A DNA stretch of 64,000 nt, taken from the NCBI RefSeq assembly GCF_946190375.1, contig NZ_CAMIAF010000003.1, positions 62,001 through 126,000 of the forward strand, in the 5' to 3' direction. The notes below the pieces were generated by a model. The model was not told the origin of the DNA and did no database searches. It was given only the letters and a program-made list of their open reading frames with translations. Below, in pieces: positions 35,645 through 45,225 of the stretch. Both the position numbers and the translations under genes were made by a program. This DNA comes from Streptococcus mitis. GTDB lineage: Bacteria; Bacillota; Bacilli; Lactobacillales; Streptococcaceae. Every line of letters begins with the position of its first letter. Within the stretch, counting starts at the first letter, position 1.

Positions 35645-37420
35645 TTATTTAATTGCGCGTGATTGCAACCCTTCTTCTTCCAAGAAGAGACGGAATGGTA
35701 CGAGTTCTTCTGCTTCGTATTTTTCCTTGAAGGCTTTGATTGCTTCTTCTGAGTGAAGTTTTGGATCCAATTCAAGTACTTCTACTGGAAGTGGACGGTG
35801 TGGAGTGATGCGAGCATCGATAACAACAGTTTTACCTTCTTTGTTCAATTTAACAGCTTCTGCAACAACTGCATCGATGTCTTCGATACGGTCAACTGTA
35901 AATCCTACAGCACCTTGCGCTTCAGCGATTTTAGCGTAGTCAGCATTAGGGAAGTCACAACCAAACAAGTGTTTGTTTGTGTCTTCGTATTTGTCCTTGA
36001 TGAAGGCATATTTACCATTTGAGAAGACAACGTTGATAACTGGAAGGTCGTATTGAACGTTTGTGATAACGTCTGGGTAGCACATGTTGAATGCACCGTC
36101 ACCCATGATGTTCCATACTTGGCGATCTGGATTGTCTTTCTTAGCAGCGATACCACCAGGAAGGGCAATACCCATTGTCGCAAAGAGTGGAGATGTACGC
36201 CACATGTTCTTAGGTGTCATGTGAAGGTGACGAGTAGATGTTTGAGTAGTGTCACCTACATCGATTGAGTAGATAGCGTCTTGATCAGCATGTTTGTTGA
36301 TTGCATTGTAAACTTGATACAATTGCAATTCACCCTCAGTTTTACCTTCGAGTTTGTCCATGTAATCACGCCAGTTTTGGTTATTCTTCACGTTTGCACG
36401 CCACCATGGAGTAGATTCAACTGGATTCACTTTGTCAAGGATTGCTTTCGCTGCTTGACCTGCATCACCAAGGATTGAAGCGTCTAGGGCATGACGTTTA
36501 CCAAGTTTGTAAGGGTCGATATCTACTTGGATGAATTTTTCAGTATTCTTGAATGCTTCGTAAACTTCAGCAAATGGGAAGTTTGAACCAAGGAAAAGAA
36601 CTGTGTCTGCTTCAAAGACCACTTCGTTGGCTGGTTTCCAACCAACACGGTAAGCAGAACCTGTCAAACCTTCATAGTTCCATTCAAAAGCTTCAAAGTT
36701 TTTACCAGTTGTGATGATTGGTGCTTTGATTTTACGTGACAATTCAGTGATCACTTCACCAGCTTTCACACCACCGTAACCAGCGTAAATAACTGGACGT
36801 TCAGCATTGTTCAAGATTTCAACAGCTTTGTTGATTTCAACTTCGTTCAAAGCAGGAGCGATGAATGAACGTTCGTATGAACCTGAACCGTAGTATGAGT
36901 TTTCGTTGATTTCTTGGAAACCGAAGTTTACTGGGATTTCAACAACAGCTGGACCTTTTTTAGAAACTGCAGCACGGCAAGCTTCGTCAATTACTTTTGG
37001 CAATTGCTCAGCGTAAGCTACACGTTTGTTGTATACAGCGATACCGTTGTACATTGGGTTTTGGTTCAATTCTTGGAAAGCATCCATGTTTAATTCGTTA
37101 ACTGGACGTGATCCAAGGATTGCTAGGAATGGAGTGTTATCCATAGCTGCATCGTAAACACCGTTAATCAAGTGAGTCGCACCTGGACCACCTGAACCAA
37201 CTGCAACCCCAATTGAGCCACCAAATTTAGCTTGCATAACCGCTGCAAGAGCACCAGTTTCTTCGTGGCGAACTTGCAAGAAACGGATGTCTTTGTCTTC
37301 AGCCAAAGCATCCATCAATGAGCTGAGTGTTCCAGATGGGATACCGTAGATTGTATCTACGCCCCATGTTTTCAATACATTAAGCATTGCTGCAGATGCA
37401 GTAATTTTCCCTTGAGTCAT
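35645..37420 (-). CDS. spxB: Pyruvate oxidase
   Basis: Converts pyruvate, phosphate and oxygen to acetyl phosphate, CO2 and hydrogen peroxide; the main H2O2 source of pneumococcus and mitis streptococci. 591 aa of the ThDP/FAD oxidase family with [17 protein letters not shown] near residue 75 and the ThDP motif beginning MGDGAFN and ending about 30 residues later in [12 protein letters not shown] lies ten bases before the ATG. Two cre-like sites lie upstream. Confidence 0.96.
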   Translation of the reverse strand: MTQGKITASAAMLNVLKTWGVDTIYGIPSGTLSSLMDALAEDKDIRFLQVRHEETGALAAVMQAKFGGSIGVAVGSGGPGATHLINGVYDAAMDNTPFLAILGSRPVNELNMDAFQELNQNPMYNGIAVYNKRVAYAEQLPKVIDEACRAAVSKKGPAVVEIPVNFGFQEINENSYYGSGSYERSFIAPALNEVEINKAVEILNNAERPVIYAGYGGVKAGEVITELSRKIKAPIITTGKNFEAFEWNYEGLTGSAYRVGWKPANEVVFEADTVLFLGSNFPFAEVYEAFKNTEKFIQVDIDPYKLGKRHALDASILGDAGQAAKAILDKVNPVESTPWWRANVKNNQNWRDYMDKLEGKTEGELQLYQVYNAINKHADQDAIYSIDVGDTTQTSTRHLHMTPKNMWRTSPLFATMGIALPGGIAAKKDNPDRQVWNIMGDGAFNMCYPDVITNVQYDLPVINVVFSNGKYAFIKDKYEDTNKHLFGCDFPNADYAKIAEAQGAVGFTVDRIEDIDAVVAEAVKLNKEGKTVVIDARITPHRPLPVEVLELDPKLHSEEAIKAFKEKYEAEELVPFRLFLEEEGLQSRAIK

Positions 37421-37478
37421 AATGATAACTCTCCTTCAAATATTTTTAAATCTACTAAAAAAGATTTCATATAGTTTT

Positions 37479-37491
37479 TGAAAACGTTTCA
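37479..37491 (-). promoter_or_regulatory. cre-like site 1 upstream of spxB
   Basis: TGAAAACGTTTCA, a perfect-symmetry CcpA site, about 60 bases before the spxB ATG. Confidence 0.75.
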
Positions 37492-37580
37492 GTAAATTTT
37501 TACAATACTAATTTATCACATTTATTTTGACTTTACTAAGAATCTGCTCAGAAGTTTTTATTCTCTATTACAGTACAGTT

Positions 37581-37594
37581 TGAAAACGTTTTTA
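37581..37594 (-). promoter_or_regulatory. cre-like site 2 upstream of spxB
   Basis: TGAAAACGTTTTTA, about 160 bases before the spxB ATG. Together with site 1 it suggests CcpA control. I did not find an unambiguous spxB -35/-10 pair in 37421-37600. Confidence 0.62.
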
Positions 37595-37608
37595 GACTCT
37601 GTTTTATA

Positions 37609-37634
37609 ATAAAAAGCGAGCAAACTCGCTTTTA
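37609..37634 (-). terminator. Terminator of the copper operon
   Basis: Minus strand AAAAGCGAG, TTTG, CTCGCTTTTT, overlapping the copA stop. Confidence 0.88.
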
Positions 37635-39875
37635 ATCTATTTTACTAAAGTTTAAGAGAAGGGAACTAGTCAGAACGGATACAGAACTAAAGGCCATGGC
37701 TAGACCTGCCAGTTCTGGGTTGAGGGCCAGTCCAACACCAGAAAAGACTCCTGCTGCTATCGGAATTCCGGCGACATTGTAGATAAAGGCCCAGAAAAGA
37801 TTGAGCAGAATACGATTAAAAGTTTTCTTACTCATGTCAAAGGCACGAACCACGCCTAGGAGGTTATTGGTTGTCAACACCAAATCCGCTGACTCGATAG
37901 CGATATCTGTTCCAGCTCCCATAGCAATCCCCACATCTGCTACACTAAGGGCAGGAGCATCATTGATACCATCACCAACAAATGCTACTTTTCCAGTCGC
38001 TTGTAGTTTATGGATTTCATGGGCTTTTTCTTCTGGTAAAACACCTGCAATGACCTCTTCGATTCCGATCTGATCGGCAATAGCACGCGCCACACCTACA
38101 TTGTCTCCTGTCAGCATGACTGTTTTAAGACCTCGTTTTTTCAACTGACTGATGGCAAGCTTAGCATTTTCCTTAGGAATATCTTGCAGAGCAAGCAAGC
38201 CTTTGATTTCATTCTCAACAGCCAAGAATACAACTGTCTTAGCTTCTTTTTCCAGTTGTTCTAGTTTTTCTTGATAAGTGCTAGAAATATCCATGCCATC
38301 CAGCATTTTAGCATTTCCAAGCAGAACTTGTTTTCCATTGATTTGCCCTGAAACACCTTTCCCGTGCAAGGCTTGGAAATTTTCAACAGTTTGAAGCTCA
38401 AGTCCAGCTTCAGTCGCTCGCTTAACGATAGCCTCAGCCAGTGGGTGTTGAGAAGCTTCTTCCAAGGAAGCTGCCAATCCAAGCACTTCTGCTTCGTTGC
38501 CGATGACATCTGTTACCACAGGTTTTCCTTCCGTCAAAGTCCCGGTCTTATCAAAGACGATAGTTTGAACTTTCTGGATTTCCTGTAGAACCGTTCCATT
38601 TTTGAGGAGAACTCCCATCTTGGCACTGCGACCTGTCCCCACCATAAGGGCTGTCGGTGTTGCAAGTCCCAATGCACAAGGGCAGGCAATAATTAGAACT
38701 GCTACTCCATAGAGAAGCGAAGACACAAAGCTCGCTCCAAGCACAACTACACTATCCCTGAGCAAGACGAACCAAACCCAAAAGGTCACAATCCCTAAAA
38801 TCACAACTGCTGGGACAAAAATCCCTGAAATCTTATCCGTCAAGTCCTGAATCGGCGCACGACTGGTTTGAGCTTTCTTCACAAAATCCACAATCTGAGC
38901 CAAAACAGTCTCTGAACCAACTTTTTCTGCTCTAAAAACAAGTGTTCCACTATTATTGATGGTTGAACCAATGACGGTATCTCCAACTGTCTTGTCCACA
39001 GGCAGACTCTCACCTGTCACCATAGACTCATCAATACTAGAGATACCTTCTACTACGACACCATCAACAGCAATCTTTTCACCGGGACGCACTCGAATCA
39101 GGTCACCTACCTTGACTTGGTCCAAGGGGACTTGAACATAGTTATCCTCACGCAAGACTTCTGCAGTTTTAGCCTGCAAGTCAAGTAATTTCTCCACAGC
39201 TTGGGAAGTATTTTTCCGCATTTTCTCCTCAAAAACGGCTCCCATAAGAACGAAGAAGAAGATAAATGCAGCACTTTCAAAGTAAACGGGGAGGCCAGCG
39301 AAGAGGGCAACTAAGCTATAGAAATAGGCCACTAGGGTTCCCAAAGCAACCAAGGTATCCATGTTGGCATTGTGCTTTTTAAAACTAGCCCAAGCACTTT
39401 GGATATAAGGACCACCTGCTACTAGCATAATCGGTGTTGTGGCTAAAAAGGTGCCCCAACGCATGACTTGGTGACTAATTCCTCCTGTCGACATCCCAAT
39501 CATGAGGATTACAAGAGGCACAGTAAAGATACTAGTAATCCAAAAACGCTGTAAAAGTGATAGAGATTTTCGAGTCTTCTCAACAACTGTATAACTCCCC
39601 TTTTGCATCTTCATGCCACAAGAAAATTCATGTTGGCCTAATTCTTTAGGGGTAAAACGAATTGTTTTCTCTTCGTCTACACCGATTGGTTCTAGAATAC
39701 CTTCTTCTTCAAAAAGAATTTCCTTATAACAGTTTGAAGGAGTAGCACGATGAAAGGTGATCTCAGCAGGAACTCCTTTTTGCAGTTGAATGTGGGCTGG
39801 ATGGTAGCCTTTGTCTGCCGTGATACGGATTTTTTGAACACCATTTTCAAGACTTGCTTTTACAATTTCAGTCAT
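37632..39875 (-). CDS. copA: Copper-exporting P1B ATPase with cupredoxin N-terminus
   Basis: Pumps Cu(I) out of the cell. 747 aa: an N-terminal cupredoxin-like domain (residues 1-95, ending in FSCGMKMQ) in place of the usual heavy-metal-associated domain, membrane helices from about 108, phosphatase loop VTGESLPVD, ion site CPC in IIACPCALG (about 395), DKTGT phosphorylation site (about 440) and [10 protein letters not shown]. It is third in copY-cupA-copA, nine bases after cupA. Confidence 0.95.
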   Translation of the reverse strand: MTEIVKASLENGVQKIRITADKGYHPAHIQLQKGVPAEITFHRATPSNCYKEILFEEEGILEPIGVDEEKTIRFTPKELGQHEFSCGMKMQKGSYTVVEKTRKSLSLLQRFWITSIFTVPLVILMIGMSTGGISHQVMRWGTFLATTPIMLVAGGPYIQSAWASFKKHNANMDTLVALGTLVAYFYSLVALFAGLPVYFESAAFIFFFVLMGAVFEEKMRKNTSQAVEKLLDLQAKTAEVLREDNYVQVPLDQVKVGDLIRVRPGEKIAVDGVVVEGISSIDESMVTGESLPVDKTVGDTVIGSTINNSGTLVFRAEKVGSETVLAQIVDFVKKAQTSRAPIQDLTDKISGIFVPAVVILGIVTFWVWFVLLRDSVVVLGASFVSSLLYGVAVLIIACPCALGLATPTALMVGTGRSAKMGVLLKNGTVLQEIQKVQTIVFDKTGTLTEGKPVVTDVIGNEAEVLGLAASLEEASQHPLAEAIVKRATEAGLELQTVENFQALHGKGVSGQINGKQVLLGNAKMLDGMDISSTYQEKLEQLEKEAKTVVFLAVENEIKGLLALQDIPKENAKLAISQLKKRGLKTVMLTGDNVGVARAIADQIGIEEVIAGVLPEEKAHEIHKLQATGKVAFVGDGINDAPALSVADVGIAMGAGTDIAIESADLVLTTNNLLGVVRAFDMSKKTFNRILLNLFWAFIYNVAGIPIAAGVFSGVGLALNPELAGLAMAFSSVSVLTSSLLLNFSKID

Positions 39876-39884
39876 ATCATTCTC

Positions 39885-40256
39885 CTATTCTACAATCATC
39901 TTACCGTGCATCATATTCATGCCACAAGAGAAACCATACTCTCCAGCCTGCTCAGGCGTGATTTCCACTACATACTCTTCACCCATTGGCAGGTCCGCAT
40001 GTACACCAAAATCTGGAAAAACAATTTGGTCCAGACAGGGTGAAGGGTCCTTACGGTCAAAGACAATACGGGCTGGCACTGATTTCTTGAGGATAATCAA
40101 CTCAGGCGTATAGCCTCCCATGACTTCCACTCGAATCTCTTGGTAGCCGTTTTTTTGCTGGGCCTTTTGTCCAGATTTTTCAGGCTTTTTGAAAAACCAA
40201 AACAAGATAAACGCGATAAGGGCAATACAAACAATGGTTACAATACTATTTAACAT
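39885..40256 (-). CDS. cupA: Membrane-anchored copper chaperone CupA (cupredoxin)
   Basis: 123 aa: one N-terminal helix (about residues 4-22), a basic linker and a cupredoxin domain with Cu(I) ligands in the C-terminal FSCGMNMMHGKM. Known pneumococcal CupA takes Cu(I) at the membrane and passes it to CopA, whose N-terminal domain resembles it. It starts ten bases after copY. Confidence 0.92.
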   Translation of the reverse strand: MLNSIVTIVCIALIAFILFWFFKKPEKSGQKAQQKNGYQEIRVEVMGGYTPELIILKKSVPARIVFDRKDPSPCLDQIVFPDFGVHADLPMGEEYVVEITPEQAGEYGFSCGMNMMHGKMIVE

Positions 40257-40266
40257 GACGTCTCCT

Positions 40267-40662
40267 TTACATACAATTACATTTTACTTTTGTTACAGCG
40301 CTTGATTTCTTCTCAGAAATCACAGCTTCCAAGTCTTCCAAGTCAGCCTGAGTAAAATCACATTCAGTAATCAAATCAGCCAACAAGTTCTTAATCCTAC
40401 GAGAACAAACCTTGTCCTTGATATCTTGGACAAGTAAATCCCGACTTTGGTCCAAAGTTAAAAGGGCTGAATAGACAAAGAACTTGCCTTCTTTTTTCCT
40501 TGTCAGACACTCTTTCTCAACCAAACGAGCCAAAAGAGTTTGAATGGTTGACTTGGACCAGTCGAACCGCTCCGCCAGAACCCTGATCAAATCCGTACTG
40601 GTCTGTTCGCCCTGCATCCAAATAATCTTCATGACCTGCCATTCTGCATCTGAAATCTGCAT
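40267..40662 (-). CDS. copY: Copper-responsive repressor CopY
   Basis: 131 aa BlaI/MecI-type winged helix (MQISDAEWQVMKIIW, then FDWSKSTIQTLLARL) that represses the cop operon. The start is ATG at 40662, five bases after GGAGGTG; the longer in-frame start lies inside the operator. The C-terminus ends KCNCM, a single CxC, whereas the CopY described from Enterococcus hirae has CxCx4CxC. Confidence 0.93.
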   Translation of the reverse strand: MQISDAEWQVMKIIWMQGEQTSTDLIRVLAERFDWSKSTIQTLLARLVEKECLTRKKEGKFFVYSALLTLDQSRDLLVQDIKDKVCSRRIKNLLADLITECDFTQADLEDLEAVISEKKSSAVTKVKCNCM

Positions 40663-40680
40663 AATCACACCTCCAAAATC

Positions 40681-40732
40681 TACATTTGTCAATTACAATT
40701 ATCAGTATACTCTTAAAATCTACATTTGTCAA
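40681..40732 (-). promoter_or_regulatory. cop promoter with two CopY operators
   Basis: -35 TTGACA (40732-40727), 17 bases, -10 TATACT (40709-40704). Two copies of TACATTTGTC (40681-40690 and 40721-40730) match the cop box ACAnnTGT. One overlaps the -35, the other lies between -10 and the ribosome site. Confidence 0.92.
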
Positions 40733-40794
40733 TTATAAAATTCAAATCTTTCTCTTTTTTTAAAATCTTCATTTCAAAAGTGTTTAAAACACAA

Positions 40795-40822
40795 GCAAAA
40801 ACCTCCACATCAAGTGGAGGCA
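40795..40822 (-). terminator. lctO terminator
   Basis: Minus strand CCTCCAC, TTGAT, GTGGAGG, TTTTTG. Confidence 0.88.
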
Positions 40823-40832
40823 AGCTGGTTTA

Positions 40833-41969
40833 TCAATACAATTTTAAGTCACGAGGATCAACTGGGAAGGTTGGGTTATATGGGTTGTGACGGAGTTTGA
40901 AGTGTTTGACATCTTCAATTGTCTGAGTTCCAGACAATTGCATGACTGTCTTCAATTCCGCATTCAAGTGTTCAAAGACTTGACGCACACCAACACTACC
41001 GCCGAGAGCCAAGCCATAGATAACCGGGCGACCAATAGCTACCAAGTCTGCTCCTGAAGCCAGGGCTTTAAAGACGTGTTGACCACGACGAACACCAGAG
41101 TCAAAGACAATTGGCACACGTTTATCAACTGCTTCTGCCACTTCTTGAAGCGAGTCAAAGGCAGCTGGTCCACCGTCGATTTGGCGACCACCATGGTTGG
41201 TTACCCAGATACCAGAAGCTCCCGCAGCAAGCGAACGTTCAACGTCCTCACGGCATTGTGGTCCTTTAACGTAAACTGGTAATCCTGAGTATTCAGCGAT
41301 AAATTCTACATCACGTGGAGACAAGCGTTGTTTAGCTGATTTGTAAACAAAGTCCATTGATTTACCAGCACCTTCTGGCAGGTATTCTTCAACAATCGGC
41401 ATGCCAACTGGGAAGACAAAACCATTACGCTTGTCCACCTCACGATTGCCCCCTACAGTAGCATCTGCTGTCAAGACAATCGCTTTGTAGCCTTCAGCCT
41501 TCACACGGTCCATAATGTGGCGGTTGATTCCGTCATCTTTACTAAAATAAAATTGGAACCAATGAGGTGTCCCTTGAAGGGCTTCCGTAATTTCAGGAAG
41601 GTCGACAGTAGAGTAAGAGCTAGTTGTGTAAAGAGAACCAAACTCCTGCACACCACGCGCAGTCGCCACTTCACCCTGTTCATTTGCTAATTTATGAGCC
41701 GCAACAGGCGCCATGATGATTGGTGAAGACAATTTTTCACCTGCAAATTCAATCTCTGTACTTGGATTTTCAACATCACAAAGAGTATGCGGAACGATGA
41801 GTTTGTGGTTAAAGGCGCGAATATTCTCACGCAAAGTGAAGGTATCTTCCGCCCCACTAGCAATATAGCCAAATGCTGCTTTAGGGATAACTTGTTGCGC
41901 CATTGGTTCCAAATCATAGGTATTGATGAAGTCTACATGGCCTTCTGCATTGCTTGTTTTGTATGACAT
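40833..41969 (-). CDS. lctO: L-lactate oxidase (FMN)
   Basis: Oxidises L-lactate with oxygen to pyruvate and H2O2, feeding SpxB. 378 aa alpha-hydroxy-acid oxidase barrel with IASGAEDTFTLREN, the active-site stretch WVTNHGGRQIDGGPA (catalytic His and Arg) and the FMN phosphate site VFDSGVRRGQHVFKALASGAD. GGAGG precedes the ATG. A cre-like site lies 20 bases upstream. Confidence 0.95.
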   Translation of the reverse strand: MSYKTSNAEGHVDFINTYDLEPMAQQVIPKAAFGYIASGAEDTFTLRENIRAFNHKLIVPHTLCDVENPSTEIEFAGEKLSSPIIMAPVAAHKLANEQGEVATARGVQEFGSLYTTSSYSTVDLPEITEALQGTPHWFQFYFSKDDGINRHIMDRVKAEGYKAIVLTADATVGGNREVDKRNGFVFPVGMPIVEEYLPEGAGKSMDFVYKSAKQRLSPRDVEFIAEYSGLPVYVKGPQCREDVERSLAAGASGIWVTNHGGRQIDGGPAAFDSLQEVAEAVDKRVPIVFDSGVRRGQHVFKALASGADLVAIGRPVIYGLALGGSVGVRQVFEHLNAELKTVMQLSGTQTIEDVKHFKLRHNPYNPTFPVDPRDLKLY

Positions 41970-41988
41970 AAAATGCCCTCCTTAATAA

Positions 41989-42000
41989 GTAAGCGTTTAC
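41989..42000 (-). promoter_or_regulatory. cre-like palindrome upstream of lctO
   Basis: GTAAGCGTTTAC, about 20 bases before the ATG and thus probably in the leader. It is consistent with carbon control, as for spxB. Confidence 0.65.
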
Positions 42001-42142
42001 TTTGTATATTACAAAAATATCTTAACTCTTTTTTCAAAACTTTTCAAATATTTTGTTTGGAAATTTCAGAAATTCTAGGACTATGATAAAAAATCCTTAT
42101 AACGGCAATAAAAAATAGATATTATCCAAAGGAGATTTTAAG

Positions 42143-42151
42143 TGCTACAAT
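42143..42151 (+). promoter_or_regulatory. Probable -10 of the amino acid ABC operon
   Basis: Extended -10 TGCTACAAT, 33 bases before the TTG start; no clear -35. A weak CodY-like match (42061-42075, three mismatches) lies further upstream. Confidence 0.45.
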
Positions 42152-42184
42152 AACTGTATTATTTCTAGATAGGAGGTTCTATTT

Positions 42185-42865
42185 TTGGATTGGTCCATTG
42201 TTGAACAATATCTACCACTATATCAAAAGGCATTCTTTCTAACCTTGCATATTGCAGTTTGGGGAATTTTGGGATCCTTTCTGCTCGGTTTAATCGTTAG
42301 TATCATCCGGCATTACCGCATCCCTGTTTTGGCGCAAGTAGCGACAGCCTACATTGAATTGTCACGCAACACGCCCCTTTTGACTCAACTCTTCTTTCTC
42401 TACTTCGGACTTCCTAGAGTAGGGATTGTCCTATCTTCAGAAGTCTGTGCCACTTTAGGACTGGTCTTTTTAGGAGGCTCCTATATGGCAGAATCTTTCC
42501 GAAGTGGGCTGGAAGCCGTCAGTCAAACCCAGCAGGAGATTGGATTAGCTATCGGTCTGACACCTCTACAGGTCTTTCTCTATGTGGTCCTTCCGCAAGC
42601 AACAGCGGTTGCTCTACCATCTTTTAGTGCCAATTTCATTTTCCTCATCAAGGAAACCTCTGTTTTCTCAGCAGTAGCTTTAGCCGACCTCATGTACGTC
42701 GCCAAGGACTTGATTGGTCTCTACTATGAAACAGACATTGCGCTGACTATGTTGGTAATTGCTTACCTTATCATGTTGCTACCCATCTCACTGGTCTTTA
42801 GCTGGATAGAAAGGAGGCTCCGCCATGCAGGATTCGGGAATCCAAGTACTCTTTCAGGGAAATAA
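42185..42865 (+). CDS. Polar amino acid ABC permease 1
   Basis: 226 aa inner-membrane permease with about five helices and the family EAA loop in the form EAVSQTQQEIGLAIGLTPLQVF. TTG start at 42185 with AGGAGG nine to ten bases upstream; no closer ATG exists. It overlaps permease 2 by 41 bases. The four-gene operon (two permeases, ATPase, lipoprotein) matches glutamine/cystine-type importers; the exact amino acid is not known. Confidence 0.9.
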   Translation: MDWSIVEQYLPLYQKAFFLTLHIAVWGILGSFLLGLIVSIIRHYRIPVLAQVATAYIELSRNTPLLTQLFFLYFGLPRVGIVLSSEVCATLGLVFLGGSYMAESFRSGLEAVSQTQQEIGLAIGLTPLQVFLYVVLPQATAVALPSFSANFIFLIKETSVFSAVALADLMYVAKDLIGLYYETDIALTMLVIAYLIMLLPISLVFSWIERRLRHAGFGNPSTLSGK

Positions 42866-43502
42866 TCTCCTGCGGATCTTACAAGGATTGGGCGTTACGA
42901 TTGGGATTTCTATCCTGTCTGTCCTTTTGTCCATGATTTTCGGAACAATCATGGGAATCATCATGACCTCCCATTCTAGGGTAGTACGATTTTTAACACG
43001 ATTGTATCTAGAATTTATCCGTATCATGCCCCAACTGGTGCTACTCTTCATCGTTTATTTCGGCTTGGCTCGAAACTTTAATATCAATATCTCAGGAGAG
43101 ACTTCTGCTATTATCGTTTTTACCCTCTGGGGAACAGCTGAAATGGGGGACTTGGTTCGTGGAGCAATCACTTCCCTCCCTAAGCATCAGTTTGAAAGCG
43201 GACAGGCACTCGGCTTGACCAATGTTCAACTTTACTACCACATTATCATCCCACAAGTCTTGAGAAGATTGCTACCTCAGGCCATTAACCTTGTCACTCG
43301 GATGATCAAAACCACTTCCTTGGTTGTTTTGATTGGGGTTGTTGAAGTGACCAAGGTTGGACAACAAATCATTGATAGCAATCGCCTGACCATCCCAACC
43401 GCTTCCTTCTGGATTTATGGAACCATTCTTGTCTTGTATTTCGCAGTCTGCTTTCCTATTTCCAAACTATCCACTCACTTAGAAAAATATTGGAGGAACT
43501 AA
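42825..43502 (+). CDS. Polar amino acid ABC permease 2
   Basis: 225 aa permease starting MQDSGIQVLFQGNNL with AGGAGG about nine bases upstream inside permease 1. EAA loop: LPKHQFESGQALGLTNVQLYY. It is followed without a gap by the ATPase gene (stop TAA at 43500, ATG at 43503). Confidence 0.9.
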   Translation: MQDSGIQVLFQGNNLLRILQGLGVTIGISILSVLLSMIFGTIMGIIMTSHSRVVRFLTRLYLEFIRIMPQLVLLFIVYFGLARNFNINISGETSAIIVFTLWGTAEMGDLVRGAITSLPKHQFESGQALGLTNVQLYYHIIIPQVLRRLLPQAINLVTRMIKTTSLVVLIGVVEVTKVGQQIIDSNRLTIPTASFWIYGTILVLYFAVCFPISKLSTHLEKYWRN

Positions 43503-44261
43503 ATGTCTGAAACTATCTTAGAAATCAAGGAACTCAAAAAATCCTTCGGAGACAATCCCATCCTCCAAGGACTTTCTCTAGATATCAAAAAAGGGGAAGT
43601 TGTCGTCATCCTAGGACCCTCTGGTTGTGGAAAAAGTACTCTCCTTCGTTGCCTCAATGGCTTAGAAAGCATTCAAGGTGGAGATATTCTTCTGGACGGT
43701 CAGTCTATCGTTGAAAATAAAAAAGATTTTCACCTAGTTCGCCAAAAGATTGGCATGGTCTTTCAAAGCTATGAACTCTTTCCTCATCTGGATGTCCTAC
43801 AAAACCTCATCCTAGGGCCTATCAAAGCTCAAGGAAGGGACAAGAAAGAAGTAACTGAAGAAGCTTTGCAACTACTGGAACGTGTCGGATTGTTGGATAA
43901 ACAACATAGCTTTGCCCGTCAATTATCTGGTGGACAGAAGCAACGGGTTGCAATTGTCCGTGCCCTCCTCATGCATCCAGAAATCATCCTTTTTGACGAA
44001 GTGACTGCTTCGCTGGATCCAGAAATGGTGCGTGAGGTGCTGGAACTGATCAATGATTTGGCCCAAGAAGGTCGTACCATGATTCTAGTAACTCATGAAA
44101 TGCAGTTTGCCCAAGCTATTGCCGATCGGATTATCTTCCTCGACCAAGGGAAAATCGCTGAAGAAGGAACGGCTCAAGCCTTCTTTACCAATCCTCAAAC
44201 TAAACGAGCCCAGGAATTTTTAAACGTCTTTGACTTTAGCCAATTTGGCTCATATCTATAA
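43503..44261 (+). CDS. Polar amino acid ABC ATPase
   Basis: 252 aa ATPase of the GlnQ/HisP class: Walker A GPSGCGKST, Q-loop MVFQSYELFPHL, signature LSGGQKQRVAIVRAL, Walker B IILFDEVTASLDP and H-loop VTHEM. Glu-to-Val spelling in DEVTASLD (DEP in most relatives) is a minor variation. Confidence 0.93.
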   Translation: MSETILEIKELKKSFGDNPILQGLSLDIKKGEVVVILGPSGCGKSTLLRCLNGLESIQGGDILLDGQSIVENKKDFHLVRQKIGMVFQSYELFPHLDVLQNLILGPIKAQGRDKKEVTEEALQLLERVGLLDKQHSFARQLSGGQKQRVAIVRALLMHPEIILFDEVTASLDPEMVREVLELINDLAQEGRTMILVTHEMQFAQAIADRIIFLDQGKIAEEGTAQAFFTNPQTKRAQEFLNVFDFSQFGSYL

Positions 44262-44272
44262 AGGAGATTCTT

Positions 44273-45139
44273 ATGAAACTATTCAAACCACTCTTAACTG
44301 TTTTGGCACTTGCCTTCGCCCTAATCTTTGTCACAGCTTGTAGCTCAGGTGGAAATGCTGGTTCATCGTCTGGAAAAACGACTGCCAAGGCTCGGACTAT
44401 TGATGAAATCAAAAAAAGCGGTGAACTACGAATCGCCGTGTTTGGAGATAAGAAACCTTTTGGTTACATTGACAATGACGGTTCTTACCAAGGTTACGAT
44501 ATTGAACTTGGGAACCAATTAGCACAAGACCTTGGCGTGAAGGTCAAATACGTTTCAGTCGATGCTGCCAACCGTGCGGAATACTTGATTTCAAACAAGG
44601 TGGATATTACCCTTGCCAACTTTACAGTAACTGACGAACGCAAGAAACAAGTTGATTTTGCCCTTCCATATATGAAAGTTTCACTTGGAGTCGTATCACC
44701 TAAGACCGGTCTCATTACAGACGTCAAACAACTTGAAGGCAAAACCTTGATTGTTACAAAAGGAACGACCGCTGAAACTTATTTTGAAAAGAATCACCCA
44801 GAAGTAAAACTCCAAAAATACGACCAATATAGCGATGCCTACCAAGCCCTTCTTGACGGACGTGGAGATGCCTTCTCAACTGACAATACTGAAGTCCTAG
44901 CTTGGGCGCTTGAAAACAAAGGATTTGAAGTAGGAATTACTTCCCTCGGTAATCCAGATACCATTGCGGCAGCCGTTCAAAAAGGCAATCAAGAATTGCT
45001 AGACTTCATTAATAAAGATATTGAAAAATTAGGTAAGGAAAACTTCTTCCACAAGGCCTATGAAAAAACACTTCACCCAACCTACGGTGACGCTGCTAAA
45101 GCAGATGACCTAGTTGTTGAAGGAGGAAAAGTTGACTAG
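44273..45139 (+). CDS. Amino acid-binding lipoprotein
   Basis: 288 aa extracellular receptor. Signal peptide with lipobox VTAC (Cys23), a Ser/Gly linker, then a type II binding fold (SGELRIAVFGDKKPFGYIDN, RAEYLISNKVDITLANFTVT, DGRGDAFSTDN). AAAGGAG precedes the ATG by seven bases. It completes the importer; class 3 (Glu/Gln/Cys-like) receptor by sequence. Confidence 0.92.
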   Translation: MKLFKPLLTVLALAFALIFVTACSSGGNAGSSSGKTTAKARTIDEIKKSGELRIAVFGDKKPFGYIDNDGSYQGYDIELGNQLAQDLGVKVKYVSVDAANRAEYLISNKVDITLANFTVTDERKKQVDFALPYMKVSLGVVSPKTGLITDVKQLEGKTLIVTKGTTAETYFEKNHPEVKLQKYDQYSDAYQALLDGRGDAFSTDNTEVLAWALENKGFEVGITSLGNPDTIAAAVQKGNQELLDFINKDIEKLGKENFFHKAYEKTLHPTYGDAAKADDLVVEGGKVD

Positions 45140-45150
45140 TCATTAACTCT

Positions 45151-45187
45151 TAAAAGGGACTGGATTTTAAGCTCCAATCCCTTTTTA
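45151..45187. terminator. Bidirectional terminator between convergent operons
   Basis: AAAAGGGACTGGA, loop, TCCAATCCCTTTTT; A-rich left arm serves the minus-strand ABC operon ending at 45226. Confidence 0.85.
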
Positions 45188-45225
45188 AGATTTTACCTAT
45201 AACATCCTGAGTCTATCTAATATGT

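Noticed and set aside
35753-36478. Several plus-strand frames opposite spxB
   Set aside because: Antisense to a highly expressed, codon-biased gene; no starts with ribosome sites.
40517-40732. Alternative 71-codon minus frame and a longer CopY start
   Set aside because: Both begin inside the cop operators or promoter; the ATG at 40662 has the ribosome site and the family N-terminus.
42061-42075. CodY box upstream of the amino acid ABC operon
   Set aside because: About three mismatches to the consensus and no good promoter overlap; left as a note only.
42854-43051. Minus-strand 65-codon frame inside permease 2
   Set aside because: Antisense to a clear ABC permease with family motifs; no ribosome site.
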